Source of the DNA: Chloroflexota bacterium
GTDB lineage: Bacteria > Chloroflexota > Anaerolineae > Aggregatilineales > Phototrophicaceae
Assembly: GCA_026708115.1 (NCBI GenBank)
Contig: JAPOVL010000037.1
Location: 182,183 to 246,182 of the forward strand
DNA length: 64,000 bases
Reading direction: 5' to 3'
A program made the translations under genes and the position numbers. The notes under the pieces were generated by a model. That model was not told where the DNA came from. It did not search any database and saw only the letters and a list, made by a program, of their open reading frames with translations. Shown one piece after another: positions 18,407-27,801 of this stretch (the stretch's first letter is position 1; every line of letters starts with the position of its first letter).

Positions 18407-20275
18407 ATGCCAATGCTCAAGTCAAAGCCGCTCTGTCGGCTCGCAGAGAGACTTGTCATCACACTGGTCTGTTTGTATCTGCTGTCGCCCTTTGGCGCTA
18501 CATTCAATGGCGTGGTCATTCCCGATACCCAGGCGCTAACTTGCGGGCTGATATTAGCCGCGCTTTTGGTCTGGTTGGTCTTGCGTCTGCGGCGCGAGTG
18601 GCGCTGGCATCGCAGCGCTCTGGATCCGATCATGCCGCTGTGGCTGCTGGCAATCGCGGCGTCTATGCTGGCAAACCCGGAAGCGGCCCGGCGCAGCCTG
18701 ATTGCCTTGTGGTTTGTCGCGGTATATATCGGTAGCTGGTATTTTCTGCAGGACTGGTTCGCGAATCGACCAAGCTTCAAAGAGCTGACTGTGGATGGCT
18801 TGCTTGGCGCGGGCTTGATGGTGATCATCTTTAGCGCCCTGCAAATGTTGTACACAGGCAGGTTGCTGCAGCCGGTCAGCGTGATTGGCAATGCCAATGC
18901 GCTGGGCTCGGTCCTGGTTGTGCTTGTCCCGCTGGCGCTGAGGAAAGTCTGGCGCGCGCGAACCGGCATAGGCAGAGCAGTTTGGTCCATATACAGCGCC
19001 GTCGCCATTGCCAACCTGGTACTGACGCTGTCGCGCGGGGCCTGGATCGGCTTGTTCGTTGCCTGCGCCACGCTCTTGCTGCTGATGCTGGCGCACTTTG
19101 GTTTATTGTCGCCCGTACGGTTTCGGGCTTGGTGGGACAAACGAAGGCAGGCTACGCGACGCTTCGCGCTGGCTTCGTCGGTCATGGCCATGCTTTGTCT
19201 CGCCTGCGCTACGGCTCTGATTGTCCACTCCTTCACGTTGCGGGAACGACGCGCCAGCCTGCGCACGGAGATCTGGCGGTCGGCGCTAATGCAGTTCTCG
19301 GATGCGCCTTTTGTGGGCCAGGGGCTCTTCGCGTTTGGCAGGCACAGCGGCCGCTATCTTTCCATGCCACCTGCGCAGAGTTATGCGCATGCACATAATT
19401 TGCCGCTGAATGTCGCCGCGGAGATGGGCATGCTTGGATTATTGGCTTTGGGCGCGACAGTCGCGCTGACAGTCCAGCGCTTGCACCGCGTTTGGCAGGT
19501 CAAGACCGGCGACGATCGCGCCGATTGGATCTTCTTTGCTGCGCCGGTTGTCGGATTTGGCGTTCATCATCTGTTTGATGTCACCGCCATGATGCCTGCG
19601 GTGGCTTTGCTGGGCATCCTTTCGCTGCTTCTGGCACTTGACCCAAGTCTTGATCACAGGTTCTCGTCTGCAAGGTCCGGGATGTTATTCGTTATGGGCT
19701 TGACGCTGCTCTGGATGTGCCTCTTGGCCATCGGCTTCAGGAACATGCAATACAAGAGCCGCTATATTGAGGTTTTGCGACTGTCGGCGTTGGGCGGCGA
19801 GAACCCTGACCTTGGCCAACTAGCGCTTCAATATCGTCAAGCGCTGGATTCGCTGGAGGAATTAGTCGTGAGCGACCCGACAATGCCCGTTTATCATCTT
19901 CAGAGGGCGATCTTATGGGGTCTGCTTGCCGCAGGCGGCGAGGGAGAAGCCATCGGTGAAGGGATTGAGGCTTTCGAGCGATTTTTGGATTTGGAACCCT
20001 ACCATGCCATCTCCTGGGCGAATCTTGCGGTCTTGCAATGGCAATCGGGCGACCGATCAGCCGCGATCCGCTCGATGGAGCAAGCGCGCAGTTTAGCGCC
20101 CAGATTGCCGCTGTTCGCGATAAAACTTTACCAATATCGGAACGACGACCGTATCGAGCGCCTTTTGCTGCCGCACAGTCGTTACAATCAGGATTTCACG
20201 CGTTACCAATTCTTGACTGAGTCGCTGCCTGTCACGTTTTTGCCACAGATAAATTGGAGCTTCCAGCGGCCTTGA
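18407..20275 (+). CDS. O-antigen ligase / polymerase-like membrane protein with C-terminal TPR region
   Basis: 622 residues. About ten to twelve hydrophobic helices fill residues 15-450. Between them lies a periplasm-facing loop with LRTEIWRSALMQFSDAPFVG and GQGLFAFGRHSGRY (about 290-320), the arrangement of the Wzy_C/WaaL family that polymerises or ligates lipid-linked glycans. The part after about 465 is soluble, with helical repeats resembling TPRs (ISWANLAVLQWQSGDRSAA). It leads the glycan block at 18.4-27.0 kb. Whether it is a polymerase or a ligase cannot be told from sequence, and it does not prove that the cell makes lipopolysaccharide. Confidence 0.8.
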   Translation: MPMLKSKPLCRLAERLVITLVCLYLLSPFGATFNGVVIPDTQALTCGLILAALLVWLVLRLRREWRWHRSALDPIMPLWLLAIAASMLANPEAARRSLIALWFVAVYIGSWYFLQDWFANRPSFKELTVDGLLGAGLMVIIFSALQMLYTGRLLQPVSVIGNANALGSVLVVLVPLALRKVWRARTGIGRAVWSIYSAVAIANLVLTLSRGAWIGLFVACATLLLLMLAHFGLLSPVRFRAWWDKRRQATRRFALASSVMAMLCLACATALIVHSFTLRERRASLRTEIWRSALMQFSDAPFVGQGLFAFGRHSGRYLSMPPAQSYAHAHNLPLNVAAEMGMLGLLALGATVALTVQRLHRVWQVKTGDDRADWIFFAAPVVGFGVHHLFDVTAMMPAVALLGILSLLLALDPSLDHRFSSARSGMLFVMGLTLLWMCLLAIGFRNMQYKSRYIEVLRLSALGGENPDLGQLALQYRQALDSLEELVVSDPTMPVYHLQRAILWGLLAAGGEGEAIGEGIEAFERFLDLEPYHAISWANLAVLQWQSGDRSAAIRSMEQARSLAPRLPLFAIKLYQYRNDDRIERLLLPHSRYNQDFTRYQFLTESLPVTFLPQINWSFQRP

Positions 20276-20316
20276 GTTTCTTCCGCAAGCAATTCAGGCA
20301 TGATGCGAATGTCGCG

Positions 20317-20414
20317 CTCTCTTTTGATACAGCGCGTCGCTCGTGCGCCGAGAAGGCTATTTGTTTTGGCTGAGCGCGACATGCTTGTCGACGATTCGCC
20401 AGTTAGGCGCCGAG
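20317..20414 (-). repeat. Intergenic repeated element, copy C
   Basis: On the minus strand it reads CTCGGCGCCTAACTGGCGAA, then ATGTCGCGCTCA, CAAATAGCCTTCTCG, GAGCGACGCGC and TATCAAAAGAG, the same block order as copies A, D and E. It fills most of the 170-base gap between two plus-strand genes and points against them, so here it does not precede a gene in its own direction. Confidence 0.7.
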
Positions 20415-20445
20415 ATGCTTTTCAAGCCGACAGCAGGAAACGAAT

Positions 20446-21918
20446 ATGGCGAGCCGACTAAAGCGGCTAACAACCGAACGCAGCGCGACAATCATCCTTT
20501 TCTTGCTGGTATTCGCTATGGCTGCGCGAATCAGCGTAGACGCCGACCTTTGGTGGCATCTGCGCAGCGGGCAATACATCGCTGAGACCGGCCAACTCAT
20601 TTACCCGGATCCCTTTTCGCATACCTTCAGCGACATTGTCCATTGGAACCATAGCGCCATTTCCGATGTGTTGCTGTACGCGATCTGGAGACATTCCGGT
20701 TTCGCCGGGATTACAGTTGCCGCGGCGATCGCCGCGACAGTTGGCATGTCGTTTCTATTCGCCACTTGCCGCGGTTCGGCATATCCACGGGCATTTCTTA
20801 TTGTGCTGGGCGCTGCGACTGCGGCTGTCTTCTGGTCGCCGCGTCCGCAGATGCTGTCCTTTGTGCTTGCATCGGTTCTGCTCTGGATCCTGCGCGACTT
20901 GAAATACAAGGGGCGTGACCGCTTGCTGTGGATCGCGCCACTGCAGCTGATCTGGTGCAATGCGCATGGCGGGTTCATCATCGGTTATCTTCTGGTCGGC
21001 GTATTTGTCCTGGGCGAAGTCCTCAATTCAAAATTCGGAACGAGCGATAGCTGCCTGCCATTGCATGCCATTCGCAAACTCCTGCTGGTATCCGTCGCAT
21101 CAATGCCATTGCTGATTCTCAATCCGCTCGGCATTCAGGTCTATAGCGTGCCTTTTAGCACGATTTCCATGCCCGAATTGAGCCGGTACATCCAGGAATG
21201 GCAATCACCTGATTTCAGTCAGTCGCGCGCCTGGGGCTTCGTCCTGTTGCTGGCGCTGGTTCTGGCAACTATGTGTTGGAGCAAGCGCAAACTTGACTGC
21301 ACTGAGTGGTTCCTGGTGTGCGGCAGCGCTGCGATGGGTCTGCTGGCGGCCAGGAATCTTGCCCTGTTCGCCATTGCAGCGGCGCCGGTTGCCTCGGATC
21401 ACCTGGACGACATTTTGCAGGACCGGGGGTGGGTGATCCCATTTAGAGACCGCGAGCCAGTTGTCCGCGCCCTGGTAAACCTCTGCCTGATCATCTCCGT
21501 ATCAATTGGCCTGGCAGCACACTTGTGTCACCTGCTGTCTGCCGAAACCATTGGCGCGGGCCTGCGGTCTGCGTTGCCGGTTGATGCTGTTGAGCAGTTA
21601 GACTCCCTGGAACTACATGGAAATATGTTCAACAGTTACAATTGGGGCGGCTATCTGATGTTTCACGCTCCTGAGCACCCGGTATTCATCGATGGGCGCA
21701 GCGACCTCTACCGATCGTTCCTCGATGAATATTATTGGATCGCTACAGCCAGGGACGGTTGGCAGCAGGCGCTTGACCGCTGGCGGGTCGGCTTTGCCGT
21801 AATTGAAAGCAATAGCGGGCTGGCCGAGGCCTTGACATCGCATCCTGATTGGCAAACTGCCTATCAAGATCCGCTCGCCAGCATATTCTTGCGTCGGACC
21901 CCCTTGACCGATGGATAG
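20446..21918 (+). CDS. Polytopic membrane protein, GT-C glycosyltransferase-like
   Basis: 490 residues with about ten hydrophobic helices. The first external loop reads SVDADLWWHLRSGQYI (about 28-45) and then YPDPFSHTF and HWNHSAISD. Acidic residues directly after helix 1 followed by this pattern are typical of the GT-C fold, which uses polyprenyl-phosphate sugars as donors. A smaller soluble part at the C-terminus (about 380-490) contains NSYNWGGYLMFHAPEHPVFIDGR (read in two parts), often seen in such proteins. AGGAAA lies before the ATG. The sugar and acceptor are unknown. Confidence 0.65.
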   Translation: MASRLKRLTTERSATIILFLLVFAMAARISVDADLWWHLRSGQYIAETGQLIYPDPFSHTFSDIVHWNHSAISDVLLYAIWRHSGFAGITVAAAIAATVGMSFLFATCRGSAYPRAFLIVLGAATAAVFWSPRPQMLSFVLASVLLWILRDLKYKGRDRLLWIAPLQLIWCNAHGGFIIGYLLVGVFVLGEVLNSKFGTSDSCLPLHAIRKLLLVSVASMPLLILNPLGIQVYSVPFSTISMPELSRYIQEWQSPDFSQSRAWGFVLLLALVLATMCWSKRKLDCTEWFLVCGSAAMGLLAARNLALFAIAAAPVASDHLDDILQDRGWVIPFRDREPVVRALVNLCLIISVSIGLAAHLCHLLSAETIGAGLRSALPVDAVEQLDSLELHGNMFNSYNWGGYLMFHAPEHPVFIDGRSDLYRSFLDEYYWIATARDGWQQALDRWRVGFAVIESNSGLAEALTSHPDWQTAYQDPLASIFLRRTPLTDG

Positions 21919-21924
21919 TTTGTC

Positions 21925-23205
21925 ATGAAAAAGGGCAGTGCAGGAACCCGGTCGTCGCTCAGCAACGCAGGCGTGCTGGTGATGCTCTTCCTGGGGTTTC
22001 GTCTCTTGATGTTCCTGGCCTACCAGCCGGTACTAACGGAACATGGGGAAGCTGGTATTGGCGCCGGCGGCGACAGGCTTTTTCACTTCCGCCTGGCCGC
22101 GCTTGCCGATGAAGGAAAGTTCCCTTTCCGAGATTGGTGGAGCGAATTCCCGCCGATTTGGCCGGCGATTTCCACGGGCGTCTTTTTGCTTTTAGGCGAG
22201 GGTGTCAATTACAGCAACTGGTCTTTGGTACTAGGTATGCTGATGCTCGCTTTCGAGACGGGGAACTTGCTCTTGGTTCGGGGCATCGGTTGCTTGCTTT
22301 ATGGCAATTCCACCGGCGGGAACCTGGCATGGGTTTATGCGCTCTCGATTGCGCCCGCCATTTTCATGTGGTGGAATTTCGATAGTATGATGAATTTCTT
22401 TTTTCTGATGGGCATTTACTACTTGATCAAAGGGCGTGATTCACAAGCCGCCTTGGCGATAGCCCTGGGCATTTTGGTGAAGTTCGTGCCAGCGCTGGTT
22501 TGCGGGGCGATCATACGCTATCGCCGACCGATGCCTATCATTCGTTTCGCGACGCTCGGCGCGATTGTGGTGGTTTTGGCGTATCTGCCTCTCTTCGCCA
22601 TCAATTATGAATTGGCGTCCGTGTCCTTGCGAGCGCAAGCTGAAAAGCCCAGTTCGCAGACCATTTGGGCCTTGCTAGATGGCAATTATGCGACCGGGAA
22701 CTTCGGACCAGTCGAAGACCGACTTAAGGAGCCGGGCGAGGTCGATAATGGAGACAGGAATGGGGCGAGGATCCCCAACTGGTTGCGGCTGGCGGTCGCG
22801 GCTGGCTTGGGGCTGCTGGTTTTCCTGACTACAAGGCGCGATGACGACCGTGCCCTGATCGCTTTCGTAGGGGTTACCATCCTGATCTTTTATCTACAGG
22901 CACAGGCTTGGAGCCCGCAGTGGGTGAGCTTAATCATACCGTTGACCTTGCTCGCGTTTCCGAGCGCACGCGGCGTGCTGGCAACCATCGTGCTGAGTTT
23001 GCTGGCCTTCGCGGAGTACCCGGTACTGTGGAGCCGCACCGCTGATCTGGATCCGCCGGGAGAGATGGGAGGCGAGTGGTTCTTGCCCTGGGCGCTGATC
23101 GTACTTTTGCGCACGGGATTGCTTGCGGGGCTGGCGGCAGCCTTCTACAAGGTTTTGCGAGAACATGTGGCGGCTCCAGAGACGACTGGGCAGGAGAGGC
23201 AATGA
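21925..23205 (+). CDS. Polytopic membrane protein, GT-C / GT87 (DUF2029)-like
   Basis: 426 residues and about ten hydrophobic helices. The first outer loop contains GAGGDRLFHFRLAALADEG and then FRDWWSEFPPIWPAI, resembling the YPPL-type loop of polyprenyl-phosphomannose-dependent mannosyltransferases. It begins 6 bases after the previous stop and overlaps the next gene by 4 bases (ATGA), so it is part of one operon. The mannosyltransferase role is inference from layout only. Confidence 0.65.
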   Translation: MKKGSAGTRSSLSNAGVLVMLFLGFRLLMFLAYQPVLTEHGEAGIGAGGDRLFHFRLAALADEGKFPFRDWWSEFPPIWPAISTGVFLLLGEGVNYSNWSLVLGMLMLAFETGNLLLVRGIGCLLYGNSTGGNLAWVYALSIAPAIFMWWNFDSMMNFFFLMGIYYLIKGRDSQAALAIALGILVKFVPALVCGAIIRYRRPMPIIRFATLGAIVVVLAYLPLFAINYELASVSLRAQAEKPSSQTIWALLDGNYATGNFGPVEDRLKEPGEVDNGDRNGARIPNWLRLAVAAGLGLLVFLTTRRDDDRALIAFVGVTILIFYLQAQAWSPQWVSLIIPLTLLAFPSARGVLATIVLSLLAFAEYPVLWSRTADLDPPGEMGGEWFLPWALIVLLRTGLLAGLAAAFYKVLREHVAAPETTGQERQ

Positions 23206-23744
23206 AGAGACGCCGCCGCATGCGAGCGCTGGAAGACTTGCTCAGGCAATTGGATGCAAATGATTTCGATGAGCGGGAGTATGCCTTGTTTCAGCTCGGG
23301 CTCATTCTTGATCGCAGCAACCTGGAAGAGGGCGACGAGCTGGCGGCGCGCAGCTTGTCGCGAGAGCAATTGCGGCTGCGCCTTTCCCGCCAGGAACAGA
23401 AAATGGTCGCCGAAGATCTGTCGGGGCTCGCGCTCCGGGTGAAAGAGGGCAGGGCGAGCGCGATCTGGACCCTGGGCAAAGTTGAGCGGGTCGCGTTGAT
23501 GGGACCGCTCTTGGCATTGATTGAGACCGTAGGCGAGCAGCTAGCCGATGAGGCCGCGTATCAAGCTTGTTGCGCGCTGGGCAAGTGCCTGGAGAAAGAA
23601 GACGGCATCTCCGTACCTGTTCACGCGAGCCTGCGCGATGCAAAGCTCAAGACTATTTTGGATCGCTGGCGCCGGGGCGGCGACAGGCGCCTGGAACTGA
23701 GCGCTAGCAAAGCAATTGCAATGATCGAGCAACTGGATGGTTAG
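23202..23744 (+). CDS. Small helical (HEAT-like) protein of unknown function
   Basis: 180 residues from the ATG at 23202, which overlaps the preceding stop as ATGA; a longer in-frame start at 23076 lies inside the upstream gene and is rejected. The protein is soluble and rich in charged helices with Leu/Ala spacing. Segments such as DEREYALFQLGLIL, ASAIWTLGKVERVALMGPLLALIE and DEAAYQACCALGKCLEKE (each a helical hairpin) suggest HEAT-like repeats. It is the only soluble product within a run of membrane glycosyltransferase-like genes, so a scaffolding or regulatory role is possible. The family is not recognised. Confidence 0.7.
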   Translation: MKRRRRMRALEDLLRQLDANDFDEREYALFQLGLILDRSNLEEGDELAARSLSREQLRLRLSRQEQKMVAEDLSGLALRVKEGRASAIWTLGKVERVALMGPLLALIETVGEQLADEAAYQACCALGKCLEKEDGISVPVHASLRDAKLKTILDRWRRGGDRRLELSASKAIAMIEQLDG

Positions 23745-25356
23745 CCCCATGAGCAGGCATTATGGCGCCCTAAGCTTTGGGATCGTTGCGCTTCTGATGG
23801 CCTGGGCGATGGCCAGGCTGATCGTACATGGTCCCAGTTACACGGACAGCTTCTATCATTTGAATGCGGCAAACAGCTTGCGTGCCGGCGGCGGGTTCGC
23901 CGACAACTATCTGTGGACCTATATCGACGCGCCCGAGGGCTTGCCCGCGCCCTCGCATCGCTACTGGATGCCCCTGACATCCGTTCTGGCGGCGATTGGC
24001 ATGGCGTTGGCTGCGGCGCCGGATAGCTTCCAGGCGGCGCAGTTCATGTTTGTGCTGGCGACGGGGGGCGCGGGACTGGTCGCCTATCTTCTGGCGCGTT
24101 TGCTGGGCGGCGCGCGGCGGCAGGCTTGGGCCGCGGGTCTGCTGACGGTCATGGGGGGCTTCTTTGCGCCGCGTTGGGGAGCGATTGATACTTTCGCACC
24201 CTACGCTCTTGTTGGGTCGCTCTGCCTGCTGTTGATTGGCATGTCGGCAAAATCGAAAGGGAATCGCTTTCTGTATTCGGCCTTGTCCGGCGTATTTGCC
24301 GGGCTCTGTCACCTGACGCGTCCCGACGGCGTTTTGATGCTGTTCATTGCGCTGCTGGTCAGCTCTTGGATTCAGTACGGGAAGTCGGCCATGCCCTCGC
24401 GAGCGGGCTGGCATCGCGGCGTTTATCCGGCCGTGATTTTGATATGCTACGCGCTCACCATGTTGCCCTGGTTCCTGCGAAACGTGAATGCGACAGGCGC
24501 CGTATTGCCCCAAGGGGGCTTGCGAGCCATCTGGTTGCGAGAATATGAGGACTTGTTCAACTATCCCAACGATGCGTCGCCGCGGGATTTATTTGCTGAG
24601 GGCATCGAAACTTTAGCGAGAACGCGCGCTATCGGGATAGCAAATGGCATCGGAACGTTTGTCGCGGTTGAGGGCATGATCGCGCTGGCGCCGTTCATGT
24701 TGATTGGCCTTTGGCGCAGACGGCGGCATCCTCTTCTTCGCGGCTTCTGGCTCTGCGCCATCGGCATCCACCTGTTGATGTGCCTGGTCTTCCCGTTGCC
24801 GGGCTACCGCGGCGGCCTCTTCCATGCCGTCGCCGCCTTGTTTCCGTTTTGGATGGTCTTGGGCGTTATGGGCTTGGATGACGCCATCGACTGGATCGCC
24901 AAAGGAAGGGACTCATGGAAGCGCGCTTATATCAAGCCCTTGTATTCGATGACGCTGTTAGTCGTCGGCGCCGGGCTTTCCGCGGCGATTGCGGAGCGGG
25001 CCGGCATTGGTGAAGGAACGGCGCTTCCCGCCGCTTACGCCGCCATGCGTTCGGTTCTGCCGGACGATACTCGTGTCATGATCAATGATCCCGCGCGGCT
25101 CTATTACCAGTTGGGTTTGACCGGCGTTTCCTTGCCAAACGAATCCATTGATGTTGCCTTTGCGATAGCTGTCAAATACGATGTCGGCTACATCTTGTTG
25201 GAAAACGTGACCGATGACGGATTCGCGCGCGCCGCGCCGCGCAAGCTCCAGTTCGATCTTGACGACCCACCGAGATTCCTGCGTCAGATTCCATTGGAAG
25301 ACCTGCCAGATGCCCGTCTGTATGAGTTCCTGCATGACCCGCCAAAAGCGTCTTGA
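23737..25356 (+). CDS. Polytopic membrane protein, GT-C glycosyltransferase-like
   Basis: 539 residues from ATG 23737 (8-base overlap); ATG 23749 is an alternative. About eleven hydrophobic helices. The first outer loop has PSYTDSFYHLNAANSLRAGG, then YIDAPEGLPAPSHRYWMPL, the TD..YHL...AxxLxxGxG and P-S-H-R-Y pattern seen in GT-C enzymes of the oligosaccharyltransferase/ArnT type. A soluble C-terminal part (about 430-539) contains DDTRVMINDPARLYYQLG. It resembles the next gene in layout, so the two may be old duplicates. Donor and acceptor are unknown. Confidence 0.65.
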   Translation: MVSPMSRHYGALSFGIVALLMAWAMARLIVHGPSYTDSFYHLNAANSLRAGGGFADNYLWTYIDAPEGLPAPSHRYWMPLTSVLAAIGMALAAAPDSFQAAQFMFVLATGGAGLVAYLLARLLGGARRQAWAAGLLTVMGGFFAPRWGAIDTFAPYALVGSLCLLLIGMSAKSKGNRFLYSALSGVFAGLCHLTRPDGVLMLFIALLVSSWIQYGKSAMPSRAGWHRGVYPAVILICYALTMLPWFLRNVNATGAVLPQGGLRAIWLREYEDLFNYPNDASPRDLFAEGIETLARTRAIGIANGIGTFVAVEGMIALAPFMLIGLWRRRRHPLLRGFWLCAIGIHLLMCLVFPLPGYRGGLFHAVAALFPFWMVLGVMGLDDAIDWIAKGRDSWKRAYIKPLYSMTLLVVGAGLSAAIAERAGIGEGTALPAAYAAMRSVLPDDTRVMINDPARLYYQLGLTGVSLPNESIDVAFAIAVKYDVGYILLENVTDDGFARAAPRKLQFDLDDPPRFLRQIPLEDLPDARLYEFLHDPPKAS

Positions 25357-26950
25357 TCTCGTGATTCTGGTTGTTTCCGTTGCCTTGGTCGGCCTCTACG
25401 AGATGAGCGGCGGCGGCGGTTTCCCTTTGGACGACAGTTGGATACATCAAGGATACGCCCGCAACCTGGCGGAAGGCGGGGAATGGTCGCTGGTGGCAGG
25501 GACAGCGAGCGCCGCAGCAACATCTCCGCTGTACGTCATTTTGTTGGCTATCGGTTACAAGACTGGCATTGCTTACCCGCTCTGGACCCTTGCCCTGGGC
25601 GCTGCTGTGCTGGCTTTGCTGGGGATGTTGCTGGCGCGCATGTCGGCCTGCCTATGTTCGTGCAATGCGCAATGGTACTGGCTGCCCCCCGTGCTGACCT
25701 TGGGAACATGGCATCTGATTTGGTCGGCAGTCGCGGGTATGGAGACGATCCTCTTTTGTACACTGACGACGGCGCTGATCTACTGGGCCTGGCGGACCTG
25801 CTTGCAGCGTTCGTCCGCGCTAAGCTCGGGGCATGCCATCACCTTGGGTCTACTATCGGGTCTTGTGACCTTGACGCGACCGGAAGGAGCGCTGCTCGGC
25901 GCGCTTGTCCTGGTTTCCGTGATGGCAAGCGAAGTCAGTCCTGGGCTCAAAGCAAAACCTTTGGCTAGCGGCAGGAAAGCGCAGCCGGGGGCGGGCGGCG
26001 CGACGGGCGTCAAGCCGCCAGGGACAACTCGCGCGAGGCTGGCGGCTTTTGCTTCGATCGCGCTGTTGACCTTTGCTGTTATCGTCTTCCCCTATGTCCA
26101 TTTCAACTGGACGTTGACGGGCTCCTTGCTGCCCGCGAGCGCCAGCGCGAAATTGCAGCAACAGCAGATCTTGTTGGGAACGCCCTTCGCGACGCGTATC
26201 ATCGGTATCGTGATTCCGGTATTTGCCGGCGCGCAGATCCTCCTTTTGCCGGGACTGGCGGTATACACGCAGCTTGCGGCCCGCGGACGATTTCGCCTTC
26301 CGGTATTGATGGCGATTCTGCCCTTGTTTTGGGTTGTCGCGCTAGTCTTGCTCTACGCGGCTCGGCTGCCGGCAGCCTATCAGCATGGCAGGTATTTGAT
26401 CCCGATCTTGCCCGCGATCATTTTATGCGGCGGCATCGGATTGGTTCATGCGTTAGGCAATCTGTGTCCGCGACGGTTCAGTCGTATTCTGTCGCGAGCC
26501 TGGCTGGGCGCGACATTGTCATGTGGCGCCGTCTTCACGCTGGCTGTCGGACCGGCGGTCTTCCGCAAGGATGTTGCGATAGTGAATGAGGAGATGGTGC
26601 GGACCGCGCAGTGGATCAGCGCCAATGTCGCGGAAGATGATTTGGCAGCGGGTCATGACATGGGGGCTTTCGGGTACTTTGCTCGGCGCAGCGTCCTGGA
26701 TCTGGCTGGATTGCTCAGTCCCGAAGTGATTCCCATATTGGGCGATGCGGAGGCCGTATGGACGCTGCTTGAGTCGCGAGGCGTCGAAGTTCTCTTTGCT
26801 TTTCCCGATCAGATACCGGGCGGGACCAGCGCCGACAAGCGACTTTGTCTCGTGTTCTCAACGGAAGGGCGGGCGGCGCGAGCCGCGGGTGGCCAGAATA
26901 TGTCTGTGTATAGATTAGACTGGCGGGGCAACTGCCCACAAGACGAATGA
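25334..26950 (+). CDS. Polytopic membrane protein, GT-C glycosyltransferase-like
   Basis: 538 residues from ATG 25334, overlapping the previous gene by 23 bases. Longer in-frame starts (25214) are hydrophilic and lie inside the upstream gene. After the first helix comes PLDDSWIHQGYARNLAEGG and then ATSPLYVILLA, a pattern typical of GT-C enzymes (DD at the loop start, ARN, T/N-SPL). About ten helices follow. A Gly/Lys-rich cytoplasmic loop is near 205-235. The C-terminal soluble part has NEEMVRTAQWISANVAEDD and HDMGAFGYFARRSVLDLAGL. It ends the glycan block. Confidence 0.65.
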   Translation: MTRQKRLDLVILVVSVALVGLYEMSGGGGFPLDDSWIHQGYARNLAEGGEWSLVAGTASAAATSPLYVILLAIGYKTGIAYPLWTLALGAAVLALLGMLLARMSACLCSCNAQWYWLPPVLTLGTWHLIWSAVAGMETILFCTLTTALIYWAWRTCLQRSSALSSGHAITLGLLSGLVTLTRPEGALLGALVLVSVMASEVSPGLKAKPLASGRKAQPGAGGATGVKPPGTTRARLAAFASIALLTFAVIVFPYVHFNWTLTGSLLPASASAKLQQQQILLGTPFATRIIGIVIPVFAGAQILLLPGLAVYTQLAARGRFRLPVLMAILPLFWVVALVLLYAARLPAAYQHGRYLIPILPAIILCGGIGLVHALGNLCPRRFSRILSRAWLGATLSCGAVFTLAVGPAVFRKDVAIVNEEMVRTAQWISANVAEDDLAAGHDMGAFGYFARRSVLDLAGLLSPEVIPILGDAEAVWTLLESRGVEVLFAFPDQIPGGTSADKRLCLVFSTEGRAARAAGGQNMSVYRLDWRGNCPQDE

Positions 26951-26980
26951 CCGCCAAAACGCAATGTCCCTCACTTGCGT

Positions 26981-26986
26981 TATAAT
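26981..26986 (+). promoter_or_regulatory. Consensus -10 box before the PspA-like gene
   Basis: TATAAT, 41 bases before the ATG at 27028, in the short gap after the glycan block. The -35 position has no good match. A GGGAAA ribosome-binding site is close to the ATG. Confidence 0.4.
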
Positions 26987-27027
26987 AGGGAAAGTAGACG
27001 GCATGCCTGCCAGGGGAATGGGAAAAG

Positions 27028-27789
27028 ATGTCAAGCCTATTCGACAAGATCAATACCCTTGTCAATGCACAAGTCAATGACCTGTTGGGCAGGAATCCCA
27101 GGTCGCCCTTGGCGCGCATCAAGCTGAACGCCGAAGACGCGGAAAAGAACCCGCGTCGATCGGTAGAGTCCTTGCGCCAACGCCTGGAAGAGGCGATAGA
27201 CTACGAGGACGATCTGCAGGCGAAGATCGAATCCCTGATACGCGACGTGGCAGACCTGGATCAACAGGTTGATCGGGTCCTGCAGGCGGGGGACGAATTT
27301 GGCGCGCGACGCCTTCAGAATCAATTGAATTTGAAGCAGCAGCAGTTGACAATTGCCGAATCCGAATTGCGCGATCATCGTCTGCTAACGCAGCATTTGA
27401 TGCAGGAGATGTCGACGGTCGAGATGGCATTGGATGGCCAGGAACGAAGGGCGCAGCCGCGTACAACTGTGGCCGGCCGGGGCCCGGCGCGCAAACGCAT
27501 CCCGGTGGAGGATGCGCGGGACGGCGTCGAGTCCAATATTCAAGGCAGTTCGATCATTGGCGCGGTCACTGACAAGCTGGACGAAGCGCGCTCCAGTTTG
27601 GAGAACCTGCTAAACAATTCGCCGGTTCCCAAACCGTCGCAGATCACAGGGCATTACGAACGGTTTGATGTCGTCGTTGACGAGGAGCCCGATCCCCGAT
27701 CGCCAAAGCCGCGCAAAAGCGACAAGCCGAATATGGATGCAAGACTGTCGCGCCTGAGCAAGCCAGAAGACGATAGCGATTCGGCTTAG
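27028..27789 (+). CDS. PspA/IM30 family protein
   Basis: 253 residues. The N-terminus SSLFDKINTLVNAQVNDLL is the amphipathic membrane-binding helix of PspA/Vipp1 proteins. A long coiled coil covers about 40-145, shorter than in E. coli PspA. The rest (145-253) is a low-complexity, charged and probably disordered tail with a second amphipathic segment GAVTDKLDEARSSLENLL near 178. The family binds and stabilises stressed membranes. No pspB/C or pspF gene is near. It has its own -10 box. Confidence 0.8.
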   Translation: MSSLFDKINTLVNAQVNDLLGRNPRSPLARIKLNAEDAEKNPRRSVESLRQRLEEAIDYEDDLQAKIESLIRDVADLDQQVDRVLQAGDEFGARRLQNQLNLKQQQLTIAESELRDHRLLTQHLMQEMSTVEMALDGQERRAQPRTTVAGRGPARKRIPVEDARDGVESNIQGSSIIGAVTDKLDEARSSLENLLNNSPVPKPSQITGHYERFDVVVDEEPDPRSPKPRKSDKPNMDARLSRLSKPEDDSDSA

Positions 27790-27801
27790 GCTCTTGAGCG
27801 C

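Noticed and set aside
18298..19266. 322-residue minus-strand frame
   Set aside because: Antisense to the O-antigen-ligase-like gene; low-complexity composition and no start signal.
23770..24513. 247-residue minus-strand frame
   Set aside because: Antisense to a membrane-protein gene; Gln/Arg-rich shadow.
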